From Eubacteriales bacterium (GTDB taxonomy: Bacteria > Bacillota > Clostridia > Lachnospirales > Lachnospiraceae), in the NCBI GenBank assembly GCA_030524745.1, contig JAUNGC010000023.1, forward strand, positions 1 through 63,672: a stretch of DNA of 63,672 nucleotides, read 5' to 3'. The notes below the pieces were generated by a model. That model was not told the DNA's origin. It worked only from the letters and a program-made list of their open reading frames with translations, and made no database searches. The position numbers were made by a program, and so were the translations under genes. This document shows, piece after piece, positions 7,690 through 16,550 of the stretch. How positions within the stretch are numbered: the first letter of the stretch is position 1; each line of letters starts with the position of its first letter.

Positions 7690-9345
7690 ATGGCGGCACA
7701 GTCAAAAAAGGGTGGATCTTTTGTAAAACAGGCGGGAATTCTGGCGGCGGCCGGAATCATATGCAGGATCATCGGGCTTTTGTACAGGAGTCCGCTGACC
7801 GGCATTATCGGTGAGACCGGAAACGGTTATTATGCGCCGGCGTACCGCGTGTATCAGATGATCCTGCTGATTTCTTCATACAGCATCCCGGCGGCGGTAT
7901 CCAAGGTGATTTCACAGCGGCTGGCGGTGCGTCAATACAGGAATGCGCAGCGGATTTTTCAGTGCGCAATTCTTTATGTTGTCGTCGTGGGAGGCGTGGC
8001 AAGTCTGTTCGCGTTTCTGGGCGCCGACTTTTTAAGCCCCGGCAAGGCAGCTATGGTGCTTCGGACGCTGGCGCCGACCATTTTCCTGTCGGGCCTGCTG
8101 GGCGTTTTGCGGGGCTATTTTCAGGCGAACAAAACGATGGTGCAGACTTCGGTTTCGCAGATTATCGAGCAGATCCTGAATGCGCTGGTGAGCATCGGCG
8201 CCGCGTTCTTGCTGATGCAGGCTTTTTCCGCAGAGGATGAAAAGACGCAGGCGGCCTGGGGCGCTGTGGGAAGCGCGCTGGGAACCGGGATCGGCGTCGC
8301 CGTCGCCCTGCTTTTCATGTTTTTCCTTTATCAGGTCAACAAACCGGTGATACGCAGGCGGATTGCGAAGGATTCGTCGAAAAAGCTGCTGTCCACCGGA
8401 GAAATTTTCAGGATTATTATTTTCATGGTGACGCCGGTTATTTTAAGCACCTTCGCTTACAATGCCAGCGCGCTCATCAACCAGACGCTGTATTTGAATA
8501 TCATGCAGTCGGTGCATGGAGAGAGTCTGGACGAACTTCTGGTGATTAACGGTATTTACGACACGGAAGCGGTGGGCCTTTCCAATATCCCGATCGCAAT
8601 CGCATCCGCGATGGCCTCCGCCATCCTGCCCAGCATTGCGGGCAGCTTTGAAACGAGGAATCTGAAAGAAGTGAACGGCAAGATCCAGACGGCCATCAAA
8701 ACGATTATGTTTCTCGCCATTCCTGCGGCGGTGGGGATGACAGTCCTGGCGCGGCCGATCATCTGGCTTTTATATCCGACGACGGCGGAAGCGAGCAAGG
8801 ATCTGGGCGGCGGCTTGCTGGCGGCGCTGGGCGCGAGCATCGTTTTTTACTCCCTTTCTACGTTGAGCAATGCGATTCTGCAGGCGGTGGGAAAGGCGAC
8901 AAAGCCGGTGACGAATGCCGTGATCGCGCTGGCGGTGCAGTCGGCGGTGGCGGCGCTGCTGCTGGCGTTTACCGGACTGGGGATTTACAGCCTGCCGGTT
9001 GCCGTAACAATTTATTCTTTCCTGATGTGTGTGTTAAACGGAATTTCCGTGAAGAGCGCTACGGGATACCGGCAGGAGGCGGTCAACACGTTTTTGCTTC
9101 CTTTCTGGGCTTCCGTTCTGATGGGAGTGGCGGTCGCAGTCGTCTATTACGGGCTGATGATGCTGCTTCCGGAACAATATATTTATAATGCGGTATGCAT
9201 TTGTTTATCCGTGTTGTGCGGCGTGCTTGTGTATTTTGCATTGGTGCTGAAGTTTGGCGCCATGAAGAAAAAGGAACTGTTGGCGATGCCGGGGGGCGGC
9301 GTTATTGTGAAATTTGCGGTAAAATTCCATTTTCTTCGCAAGTGA
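7690..9345 (+). CDS. SpoVB/MurJ-like polysaccharide flippase (MOP superfamily)
   Basis: The 551-residue product has about 14 predicted membrane helices. Its N-terminus, GGSFVKQAGILAAAGIICRIIGLLYRSPL, is typical of the SpoVB/YtgP branch of lipid-linked oligosaccharide flippases. It starts 18 bases after the AlgX-like gene with a GAAGGTAG site, so it is probably in the same operon. Members move lipid-linked cell-wall precursors or polysaccharide units across the membrane. The substrate cannot be told from sequence; the neighbours suggest an acetylated surface polymer, while the SpoVB branch suggests a spore or peptidoglycan role. Confidence 0.9.
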   Translation: MAAQSKKGGSFVKQAGILAAAGIICRIIGLLYRSPLTGIIGETGNGYYAPAYRVYQMILLISSYSIPAAVSKVISQRLAVRQYRNAQRIFQCAILYVVVVGGVASLFAFLGADFLSPGKAAMVLRTLAPTIFLSGLLGVLRGYFQANKTMVQTSVSQIIEQILNALVSIGAAFLLMQAFSAEDEKTQAAWGAVGSALGTGIGVAVALLFMFFLYQVNKPVIRRRIAKDSSKKLLSTGEIFRIIIFMVTPVILSTFAYNASALINQTLYLNIMQSVHGESLDELLVINGIYDTEAVGLSNIPIAIASAMASAILPSIAGSFETRNLKEVNGKIQTAIKTIMFLAIPAAVGMTVLARPIIWLLYPTTAEASKDLGGGLLAALGASIVFYSLSTLSNAILQAVGKATKPVTNAVIALAVQSAVAALLLAFTGLGIYSLPVAVTIYSFLMCVLNGISVKSATGYRQEAVNTFLLPFWASVLMGVAVAVVYYGLMMLLPEQYIYNAVCICLSVLCGVLVYFALVLKFGAMKKKELLAMPGGGVIVKFAVKFHFLRK

Positions 9346-9485
9346 TAGCGTAAAATTGTAACATATTTGTAATAAAACATGAAAAAAACTGGATTTTTAC
9401 GGCGTACGGGGGTATAATAGCATCGATTGTGATTGCCCGCCGACTGGCAGAAGGATGTCGTGTGAACGACGGATTGTGAGGAAAT

Positions 9486-10676
9486 ATGAAGAAGTGGAGT
9501 TTATTTTGTGCGGCTGTAGGTATGGCGGCGGCGCTTTGCGCCTGCGGGAATACTTCTGCCGAATCGGAAGAACATGCGATTGAAAGTTCGGAAACAGAAA
9601 TAATAGAAGAAACTGTGATGGAAGAGAGCGCGCCGGCAGAGGCAGCGGAAACGGAAAGCGAGGAGGCGCCGGCGGAGGAGCCGAAGATCGTCAGCTATCT
9701 GACGGGGCTGGAGTGTACAGAAGAAGAGCGGGAGGCGCGTCCTCTTGCCGTCATGCTGAATAACATTAAGGCGGGCTGCCCGCAGGCCGGAATCGGACAG
9801 GCTTCCGTCATTTATGAAGCGCCGATGGAGAAGGCGGACGTGACCCGTCTGATGGCGTTGTTTGAAAACTGGCAGGATATGGATTATATGGGCTATATCC
9901 GCAGCAGCAGAGATTATTTTGTGTATTGCGCGTTGGAATTTGACGCGATTTATGCCCATTTCGGACAGGCTACCCCTTATGTGGGGGATCTGTTAAACAG
10001 CGACCTGGTGGATAACATCAGCGGCGCGACGGCGGGAATCGACCGCCCTGCGACCAAAGCGTTCATGCGTACGGAAGAAAGAAAAGCGCCGCATAACGTT
10101 TACAGCACCGGAGAGAGCATGCTGGAGGCAGTGGAAAAATTCGGTTATAGCCTGACCTATCATGACACGCATAAGCAAAAGTTCGTTTTCATGCCTCCCG
10201 GGAAAAGAATTACCTATGACAACGGCGTGAATGCGACGCTTTTATATCCGGGCGGAAAAAGCACGGGAATCGCAAACGGGTATTCCAATGTGCAGGCATA
10301 TTTCGAGTATAATGAGGAAGATGGGAAGTATTACCGTTATCAGTATGGCGGAGAGCATATCGATGAACTGACGGGCGAACAGCTTGCGGTGGATAATGTC
10401 ATTTTCCAGTATTGTGATGGCGAATATCGGGACAGCAACGGTTATTTGGCGTTTCAGGTCCATGGTGGTTACGAGGAGGATGCAAAGGAGAGCGGAAGCT
10501 ACCGGGTGCAGATTTTCTCCGGCGGTAAGATGATAGAAGCGACATGGATTCGTCTTTCCGATACGGAGCCGGCCATTTACGTAGGCGAAGACGGCAACAG
10601 CGTTATTTTGAATCCGGGCAAGACCTGGATCTGCCTGATTTGGAACGATCATGCGGACGACGTGGTGATTGAATAA
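9486..10676 (+). CDS. DUF3048 (YerB-like) lipoprotein
   Basis: The N-terminus is a lipoprotein signal, with the lipobox LCAC placing the lipidated cysteine at residue 20. Residues about 22-65 are a Glu/Ala/Ser-rich linker. From about residue 78, RPLAVMLNNIKAGCPQAGIGQASVIYEAPMEKADVTRLMALF is the DUF3048 signature, followed by a YMGYIRSSRDYF segment and a C-terminal domain. YerB of Bacillus belongs to this family, whose role is not defined. A TATAAT at 9413-9418 may be its -10 box. It is probably anchored on the outer face of the membrane. Confidence 0.88.
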   Translation: MKKWSLFCAAVGMAAALCACGNTSAESEEHAIESSETEIIEETVMEESAPAEAAETESEEAPAEEPKIVSYLTGLECTEEEREARPLAVMLNNIKAGCPQAGIGQASVIYEAPMEKADVTRLMALFENWQDMDYMGYIRSSRDYFVYCALEFDAIYAHFGQATPYVGDLLNSDLVDNISGATAGIDRPATKAFMRTEERKAPHNVYSTGESMLEAVEKFGYSLTYHDTHKQKFVFMPPGKRITYDNGVNATLLYPGGKSTGIANGYSNVQAYFEYNEEDGKYYRYQYGGEHIDELTGEQLAVDNVIFQYCDGEYRDSNGYLAFQVHGGYEEDAKESGSYRVQIFSGGKMIEATWIRLSDTEPAIYVGEDGNSVILNPGKTWICLIWNDHADDVVIE

Positions 10677-10752
10677 TTTTCGGTCATGTGACAAAAAAAT
10701 AGCGGTGAGGGTATCCGACAGTTTTCAAAAGATAAAATGAGAGGTGCTGAAA

Positions 10753-11544
10753 ATGAAACAGGTGTGGAACAGCTTCCGGTTGGCATTTTCCATGTATTCC
10801 ATTTTTCCTGCCCGTCAGGTGGAAAAGAACAAAGAGAATATGAAATATATTCTCATATTTGTACCGTTAATCGGCGCGATTATCGGATTTTTGATCAGAG
10901 AGTGGATGATTTTCAGCCCGTATTTGATCGATAAAGACTTATTGGGCGCCGTGATTTGTGTGATGCTGCCGACCTTTTTGTCGGGCGGCGCTTCTCTGGA
11001 CGGGTTTTTCAGGACGGTGGACGCTCTCTGCTCTCATCAGTCCAGAGAAGGGAAACTGGAAATTTTAAAGGACTCTCACAGCGGGTACTTTGCAATTATC
11101 ATTTGCGTTTGTTATTTTTTCCTGATTGTCGGTTTATGGAGCGAAATACCGCTTGGAAGCTGGCCTGTTCTGGCATATGGGTTCGTTTTGTCCAGAGCGC
11201 TTTACGGCTTATCCATTGTCTTTTTCAGACATACCCAGGAAAGCAAATGTTCTCTCTATGTGGCGAAGGGCAAAAGTAAGATGGTGATTGCAATTTTCTT
11301 ATTTGCATGGCTGATTGTCAGCGTGGTGGGAATGCTGATGAGCGATGTTCAGGTTGCGGTTCCCTGTCTGATCGGCGCGGCGCTGGCATTTTTGTATTAT
11401 TGTTACGTGGCATTCCGCCATTTTGGAGGAATTACGGAAGACATTGCGAGTTTCTTTGTGAATGTATGTGAGATCATGATGCCGTTGGTCGTGCTGTTGA
11501 CGAATATTGTAACCAGACTGGATTTTGCAGATTATATGATGTAA
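10753..11544 (+). CDS. cobS: CobS-like adenosylcobinamide-GDP ribazoletransferase, orphan
   Basis: The ATG at 10753 follows GAGGTG at good spacing; a GTG nine bases upstream is an alternative. The 263-residue product has about seven membrane helices and the CobS core: GGASLDGFFRTVDAL followed by LEILKDSHSGYFA, where canonical CobS has GGxxLDGLADxxD and M-DSRxGxFG. A late FGGITEDI replaces the usual GGxTGD. CobS joins alpha-ribazole phosphate to adenosylcobinamide-GDP, the last steps of cobamide assembly. No other cobalamin genes are nearby and no cobalamin riboswitch is seen before it. The altered motifs leave activity in doubt. Confidence 0.8.
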   Translation: MKQVWNSFRLAFSMYSIFPARQVEKNKENMKYILIFVPLIGAIIGFLIREWMIFSPYLIDKDLLGAVICVMLPTFLSGGASLDGFFRTVDALCSHQSREGKLEILKDSHSGYFAIIICVCYFFLIVGLWSEIPLGSWPVLAYGFVLSRALYGLSIVFFRHTQESKCSLYVAKGKSKMVIAIFLFAWLIVSVVGMLMSDVQVAVPCLIGAALAFLYYCYVAFRHFGGITEDIASFFVNVCEIMMPLVVLLTNIVTRLDFADYMM

Positions 11545-11578
11545 ATAGAGGTAAATAATCAGGCGGTAAGCCAATTGA

Positions 11579-11620
11579 AAAACGCTATGCGGAAGAGATT
11601 TCAACTGCATAGCGTTTTTT
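11579..11620. terminator. Bidirectional intrinsic terminator
   Basis: AAAACGCTATGC (11579-11590) pairs with GCATAGCGTTTT (from 11607), followed by T residues on the plus strand and mirrored A residues on the other. It separates cobS from the convergent ROK kinase gene. Confidence 0.9.
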
Positions 11621-11627
11621 GCTGCAA

Positions 11628-12605
11628 TTACGAAACTGACTGCGCCAACTGCTCTTTGGCATAGACGGCAGCTCCCAGCATGCCGGCGGCGTCGCCTAAA
11701 ACAGCGGTGACGATCGTGCATGCGCCGTAAGGAATCCGCAGCGCGTGGCTGTCCAGCACGTCGCGCGTGTACTGTAAGAGACGGTCGCCCATGTTGGACA
11801 TACCGCCGCCGACGATGATGATTTCCGGGTTATAGAGACTGAACACGGCGCAGAGCCCGTAACCCAGCAGTTCGCCGGTTTCCTGCATGGTTTCGATCAC
11901 GACGGGATCGCCTTTGTCGTAGGCTTTGGATAACATATCCGCGGTGACCGCTTCCAAATCATTGTCGACCCATTCGCAGATGACGCTGTGGCGGCCTTCC
12001 TGCACCTTTTCGCGGAACGTGCGCAGAATGCCCAGCGCGGATACATAGCGGCCCAGACAGCCGCTGCTGCCGCAGCGGCATTCCCGCCCCTGCCGGTACA
12101 TATTGATATGGCCGATTTCTCCGGCGGAGCCGGTGGCGCCGTAGATTACGCGTCCGTCCACGACGGCGGCGCCGCCAAGCCCCGTGCCCAGTGTAATCAT
12201 GAGCACATTCCGGCGGTTTTTCCCTGCGCCGAATTTCCACTCGCCGTACAGATTGACGCGCGCGTCGTTGTCGATGTAGGTGGGAATTCCCAGATGATTT
12301 TCCATCCAGGCGACGATCGGTACCTCTTCCCATTTCGGGAAATTCGGGGAAAAGCGGGAGATTCCGTTTTTGATATCCAATATGCCGGGCACCCCCATGC
12401 CCATACAGCAAATGTCGTCCGAAGACAGATGCAGTTCTTCCAGCAAATCGTTGACCGTATTATAAATGCGGGTGAGCACATGCTCAGATCCGTAAGTGAC
12501 TTCCGTGGGTGAACGCTTTTCACCGACCTTGCGAAATGTTTCATTAAAAATGGATACTTTAATATTGGTGCCGCCTAAATCGACGCCGATGTAATGGTTT
12601 TTCAT
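11628..12605 (-). CDS. ROK-family sugar kinase (glucokinase-like)
   Basis: The start at 12605 has a GGAGGT site; the longer frame has none. The 325-residue product begins MKNHYIGVDLGGTNIKVSIF, the ROK ATP-binding motif. It continues with GMGVPGILD, YIDNDARVNLYGEWKFGAG (the N-D pair with the catalytic Asp), TLGTGLGGAAV and GEIGH, then a zinc motif CRCGSSGCLG. In most ROK kinases the last position of GCxE is Glu; here it is Gly. Known members phosphorylate glucose or other hexoses, or act as repressors; no N-terminal HTH is present, so a kinase is likely. Confidence 0.88.
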   Translation of the reverse strand: MKNHYIGVDLGGTNIKVSIFNETFRKVGEKRSPTEVTYGSEHVLTRIYNTVNDLLEELHLSSDDICCMGMGVPGILDIKNGISRFSPNFPKWEEVPIVAWMENHLGIPTYIDNDARVNLYGEWKFGAGKNRRNVLMITLGTGLGGAAVVDGRVIYGATGSAGEIGHINMYRQGRECRCGSSGCLGRYVSALGILRTFREKVQEGRHSVICEWVDNDLEAVTADMLSKAYDKGDPVVIETMQETGELLGYGLCAVFSLYNPEIIIVGGGMSNMGDRLLQYTRDVLDSHALRIPYGACTIVTAVLGDAAGMLGAAVYAKEQLAQSVS

Positions 12606-12876
12606 AGATACCTCCGGCAGTGCCTGCGCAGCCTGTATGCAGCAGGCATTTTGCATCTGCATATAGACTTATCATATCACAGGTGGATTCATATTCCAAT
12701 GAAAATGAGGGGCATTTGTTGGAAAATCCGGATCTGTGTGATAGGATGGAACAGGAGAATAAAAATTTTGCGGAAGGAAAAAGGAATTAATAGCGGCGAT
12801 AGTAAAGTTGTGATAGAATAACGTAGAAGTTGTCCGATACGCAGGACGGCAGTTTAGAAGGAAAGAGGGAAAGAGA

Positions 12877-14067
12877 ATGATAGCGGAACAATATAGAGAG
12901 ATGCTGGGGGCAAAATCGGTGATCCGAACGTTGGCGGAAAAGGCGGCAGAGCGGGCGAAGGTCATCGGCAGGGAGAACGTATTTGATTACAGCCTGGGGA
13001 ATCCGTCGGTTCCCGCGCCGCAATGCTTTACCGATGTGATGATCCGGCTGTTAAAAGAGAAGGATCCGATGGAACTGCACGGATACAGTCCGACGCTGGG
13101 GATTCCTTCCGTAAAGGAGAAGATCGCAAAATCTTTGAACGAGCGGTTCGGCATGAATTACGGACCGGAGCACATTTTTCCGACTTCTGCGGCCGCGTCT
13201 GCGCTTTCCCATGCGCTCCGTGCGGTCACGGCGCCGGGAGACGAGGTGTTGACCTTTGCGCCCTTTTTCCCGGAATATCATCCGTATGTGGATCTGACCG
13301 GAGCGGTGCTCAAAGTAGTGCCTGCGGATATGAAGGCGTTCCAGATCAACTTTGAGGCGTTCGAAACGATGCTGAACGAGAAGACGGCGGCGGTGCTGAT
13401 TAATACGCCCAACAATCCATCGGGTGTCGTGTATTCGGCCCAAACGCTGACAAAGCTGGCGGAAGTGCTGACGAAAAAGAGCGGCGAATACGGACATGAC
13501 ATTTTCCTGATTTCAGACGAGCCTTACCGGGAGATCGTATTTGACAAAAAGCAGCAGCCCTATGTTTCCAAATTTTATGCGAATACCATTTCCTGTTATT
13601 CCTTTTCCAAGGCGCTGTCTTTGCCGGGCGAGAGAATCGGCTATCTGGCGGTCAATCCCGCCTGCCCGGATGCGGCGACGATCGTGAACATGTGTGGACA
13701 GATTTCCCGCGGGATCGGCCATAACTGTCCGACCTCCCTTTTACAGCTTGCGGTGGCGGAAGTGCTGGATCAGACGTCGGATTTTGGCATATATGAGAAA
13801 AACCGGAATCTGCTCTATGAATGTCTGACGGATATCGGGTTTGAAGTGGTAAAACCGGATGGGACATTTTATATTTTCCCGAAGGCGCTGGAAGAGGATG
13901 CCGTCGCGTTTTGCCAAAAGGCGTTAGAATATGATCTGGTGCTGGTCCCGGCGGATACCTTCGGCTGCCCGGGATATTTCAGAATGGCGTATTGTATCGA
14001 TACGGAGAAGGTGGAACGTTCCCTGCCCGTATTGCGGAAGTTTGCCAAAGAGGTATATGGCAAGTAA
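12877..14067 (+). CDS. PLP-dependent aminotransferase, class I/II (AspC-like fold)
   Basis: The 396-residue product has the fold-type I aminotransferase layout. YSLGNPSVPAP and GYSPTLGIPSVKEKIA are near the N-terminus, then INTPNNPSG, ISDEPYREIVFD, and the PLP-binding lysine in CYSFSKALSLPGERIGYL, with the conserved Arg in GYFRMAYCID near the end. AAAGAGGGAAAGAG lies before the ATG. The family converts amino acids to 2-oxo acids; the substrate is not clear, and aspartate or aromatic amino acids are possible. A short gap separates it from a patatin-like gene. Confidence 0.9.
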   Translation: MIAEQYREMLGAKSVIRTLAEKAAERAKVIGRENVFDYSLGNPSVPAPQCFTDVMIRLLKEKDPMELHGYSPTLGIPSVKEKIAKSLNERFGMNYGPEHIFPTSAAASALSHALRAVTAPGDEVLTFAPFFPEYHPYVDLTGAVLKVVPADMKAFQINFEAFETMLNEKTAAVLINTPNNPSGVVYSAQTLTKLAEVLTKKSGEYGHDIFLISDEPYREIVFDKKQQPYVSKFYANTISCYSFSKALSLPGERIGYLAVNPACPDAATIVNMCGQISRGIGHNCPTSLLQLAVAEVLDQTSDFGIYEKNRNLLYECLTDIGFEVVKPDGTFYIFPKALEEDAVAFCQKALEYDLVLVPADTFGCPGYFRMAYCIDTEKVERSLPVLRKFAKEVYGK

Positions 14068-14107
14068 AACGGTTGCAGGCATTGTCAGTCATAAAGGAGG
14101 CATATAT

Positions 14108-14959
14108 ATGTTGTATCAGGCCGGTTTGGTTCTGGAAGGCGGCGGCATGAAGGGCGTTTATACTTCGGGCGTGCTGGATTTCTTTCTGGAGAAGGGGATC
14201 GATTTTGCAAAATGTTACGGCGTATCCGCAGGAGCGTGCACGCTGTGCAGCTATCTTTCCAAACAAAAGGGACGGGGATTAGCCACGACGGTGGATTATC
14301 TGAAGGATAAAAATTATTGCAGCGTTTACAGTCTGCTTACGTCCGGGGATCTTTTCAATGTGGATATGTGTTATCATCAGATTCCGGACCGCTTAAATCC
14401 CTATGATTATGAAGCTTTTGACCAAAATGAGAGCAAAGGCTATGCGGTGGTGACGAATATCGAAACAGGCCTTCCGGAATATATACCGCTTCGGGATATG
14501 CACACGGATATAGAGGCGGTGCGCGCGTCGGCGTCCCTGCCGCTGGTATCCCGCAACGTCAGAATCGGAAACCATCTGTATCTGGACGGCGGTATGTCGG
14601 ATCCGATTCCGCTGATGCACTCCGTCACGGACGGAAACCGTAAAAATGTGGTGGTCATGACCAAAGAAGTGGGGTATCGGAGAAAGCCTTCCGGGCAGCT
14701 TGCCCTGATAAAAGCGAAATACAGAAAATACCCCAAAGTTTATGAATTGATGAAAAACCGGCATATTGAATATAATAAAACGCTGGATTATATTCAGGAA
14801 CAGGTGAAAAACGGGACGGCTTTTCTCATTCAGCCCAAACATAAAAGTGAGGTGGGACGGATTGAGAAGGACCGGGATAAATTGCAGGCGCTTTATCAGG
14901 AAGGCTATGAAGAAGCCGCGGAACGCTATGAAGAACTGATTGCGTTTCTGGAAAGATGA
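14108..14959 (+). CDS. Patatin-like phospholipase/acylhydrolase
   Basis: The ATG at 14108 has AAAGGAGG upstream; a longer in-frame reading overlaps the aminotransferase and is rejected. The 283-residue product has the oxyanion loop GGGMKG at residues 11-16, the nucleophile Ser40 in GVSAG and the catalytic Asp in a later LYLDGGMSDPIP block. These are the Ser-Asp dyad motifs of the patatin/RssA/YlbK group. There is no signal peptide, so it probably acts on membrane lipids from the cytoplasm. The C-terminal 60 residues are charged and helical. Substrate unknown. Confidence 0.92.
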   Translation: MLYQAGLVLEGGGMKGVYTSGVLDFFLEKGIDFAKCYGVSAGACTLCSYLSKQKGRGLATTVDYLKDKNYCSVYSLLTSGDLFNVDMCYHQIPDRLNPYDYEAFDQNESKGYAVVTNIETGLPEYIPLRDMHTDIEAVRASASLPLVSRNVRIGNHLYLDGGMSDPIPLMHSVTDGNRKNVVVMTKEVGYRRKPSGQLALIKAKYRKYPKVYELMKNRHIEYNKTLDYIQEQVKNGTAFLIQPKHKSEVGRIEKDRDKLQALYQEGYEEAAERYEELIAFLER

Positions 14960-15045
14960 CGCTTTTGGAAAATGTAACAGACGATTGCGGAAGACCTGCA
15001 AAACAGAGCATTGTGTTTTTTTAATAGAACAGAGAGGAGAGAAAT

Positions 15046-15897
15046 GTGGAAACATTTATTGAGATTATAAAGGCGGCGCTTTTTGGCATCGTGGAAGGAA
15101 TTACGGAGTGGCTTCCGATCAGCAGCACGGGGCATATGATTTTGCTCAATGAATTTGTGCATATGAATGTGAGCCAGGACTTCTGGGATATGTTTCTGGT
15201 AGTCATTCAGTTGGGGGCGATTCTGGCTGTAGTTGTGTTGTATTGGAATAAAATATTCCCCTTTGATTTTTCAAGGAATGCCAGGAGCGTGATTAAAACG
15301 GATATCTTCGTGATGTGGTTTAAGATCCTGGTTGCCTGCATTCCGGCGGCGGTTGTGGGACTCCTTTTCGATGAGATTCTGGAAAAATATTTGTACAATC
15401 CGATCACGGTGGCGGTCATGCTGATTTTGTTCGGCATCGGATTTATCGTCATCGAAAACAGAAACCATGGAAAAAAAGCGGTGGTGCGCAGCTTAAAGAA
15501 GCTGACCTATAAGGATGCGTTGATTATCGGCCTGTTTCAGTTGATCGCCGCAATCTTTCCCGGCACATCCCGTTCCGGGGCAACCATTCTGGGAGGCCTG
15601 ATGATCGGCGTTTCCCGCACGGTGGCGGCGGAGTTTACATTCTTCCTGGCGATTCCCGTCATGCTGGGGGCCAGTCTTTTAAAGATTGTGAAATTTGGAT
15701 TCGCTTTCAGCGGAAATGAGGCGATGATCCTGATAGTGGGCATGGTGGTGGCGTTTGTGGTGTCCATCATTGTGATCCGTTTCCTGATGAGTTACATCAA
15801 AAAGCATGATTTCAAGGCATTTGGCTGGTACCGTATTGTGCTGGGTGCGTTGGTATTATTCTATTTCTTCGTGGTGAAAAGATTTTTGGCGGTATAG
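15046..15897 (+). CDS. uppP: Undecaprenyl-diphosphatase
   Basis: The start is a GTG at 15046 with AGAGGAGAG upstream. The 283-residue integral membrane protein has the BacA/UppP motifs: GIVEGITEWLPISSTGHM near the N-terminus (the E-rich and S-S-T-G-H block) and FPGTSRSGATI about residues 170-180, with the catalytic Arg and His expected by family knowledge. It recycles undecaprenyl pyrophosphate to the monophosphate carrier used for peptidoglycan and polysaccharides, and its family can give bacitracin tolerance. It is followed by its own terminator. Confidence 0.96.
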   Translation: METFIEIIKAALFGIVEGITEWLPISSTGHMILLNEFVHMNVSQDFWDMFLVVIQLGAILAVVVLYWNKIFPFDFSRNARSVIKTDIFVMWFKILVACIPAAVVGLLFDEILEKYLYNPITVAVMLILFGIGFIVIENRNHGKKAVVRSLKKLTYKDALIIGLFQLIAAIFPGTSRSGATILGGLMIGVSRTVAAEFTFFLAIPVMLGASLLKIVKFGFAFSGNEAMILIVGMVVAFVVSIIVIRFLMSYIKKHDFKAFGWYRIVLGALVLFYFFVVKRFLAV

Positions 15898-15925
15898 CAC
15901 AAAACCGGCAGTTATCCGGCGTATC

Positions 15926-15965
15926 AAAGCCGCAGGCGTCCTGATATGGAAGCCTGCGGCTTTTT
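15926..15965 (+). terminator. Intrinsic terminator after uppP
   Basis: AAGCCGCAGGC pairs with GCCTGCGGCTT around a 14-base loop and ends in T residues. Confidence 0.92.
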
Positions 15966-16049
15966 GAGTGCAATGACGGCGAATGTCTGGTGTCTGGAAA
16001 GAAGATGTTATCGTTTTGAAGATAGGAAGATGTAATCATCAATAAGGGA

Positions 16050-16078
16050 TTGACATTACTGTCTAATGCTGTTAGACT
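16050..16078 (+). promoter_or_regulatory. Promoter of the BlaI/BlaR1-like pair
   Basis: TTGACA (16050-16055) and TAGACT (16073-16078) have a 17-base spacer, and the first palindrome lies across the spacer and -10 box. Confidence 0.75.
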
Positions 16079-16101
16079 ATAAATGTCTAATAACATTAGA
16101 C
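16061..16101. promoter_or_regulatory. Two 17-bp BlaI-type operators
   Basis: GTCTAATGCTGTTAGAC (16061-16077) and GTCTAATAACATTAGAC (16085-16101) are palindromes with the same outer arms GTCTAA/TTAGAC and start 24 bases apart. Dyads of this type bind BlaI/MecI-family repressors. They cover the -10 region and transcription start of the pair's own promoter, so autorepression is the natural reading. Confidence 0.85.
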
Positions 16102-16178
16102 TAAAACGCCGATCCGGATGCGTGGTGAATTGCAAACCGGGTAAAAATCCGGACAAACCGGACAGGGAGGGATATGGA

Positions 16179-16550
16179 ATGGAACAATATAAACTGGGAG
16201 AAATGGAACAGAGATTCGCGGATCTGATCTGGGAGCATGAGCCGGTCGGTTCCGGGGAACTGGTAAAATTGTGCGAAAAGGAATTTGGATGGAAAAGGAC
16301 GACGACTTACACGATGTTAAAGAGACTTTGTGAAAGAAAGATTTTCGCCAATGAAAGCAGTACGGTCGTAGCGCTCATGACAAAAGAGGAATTTGGGGCG
16401 GCTCAGGGGGAACAGTTCCTCAACGAAACTTTTGGCGGTTCTTTGCCGGGATTTCTGGCGGCGTTTTCCAAAAGAAAAAGGCTGAGCGAAAAGGAGATTG
16501 AGGCGTTAAGAAATCTGATTGAAGATTATGAGGAGGATCAACATGCTTGA
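16179..16550 (+). CDS. BlaI/MecI/CopY-family repressor
   Basis: The ATG at 16179 follows GGGAGG by eight bases. The 123-residue product has the winged HTH of the family: LGEMEQRFADLIWEHEPVGSGELVKLC, then KRTTTYTMLKRLCERKIF as recognition helix and wing, then a C-terminal dimerisation helix. It overlaps the BlaR1-like gene by eight bases. It should dimerise and bind the two palindromes upstream. The inducing signal is unknown because no beta-lactamase gene is adjacent. Confidence 0.93.
   Translation: MEQYKLGEMEQRFADLIWEHEPVGSGELVKLCEKEFGWKRTTTYTMLKRLCERKIFANESSTVVALMTKEEFGAAQGEQFLNETFGGSLPGFLAAFSKRKRLSEKEIEALRNLIEDYEEDQHA

Noticed and set aside
10677-10752. Cobalamin riboswitch before cobS
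   Set aside because: The gap is under 80 bases and shows none of the conserved B12-box pattern.
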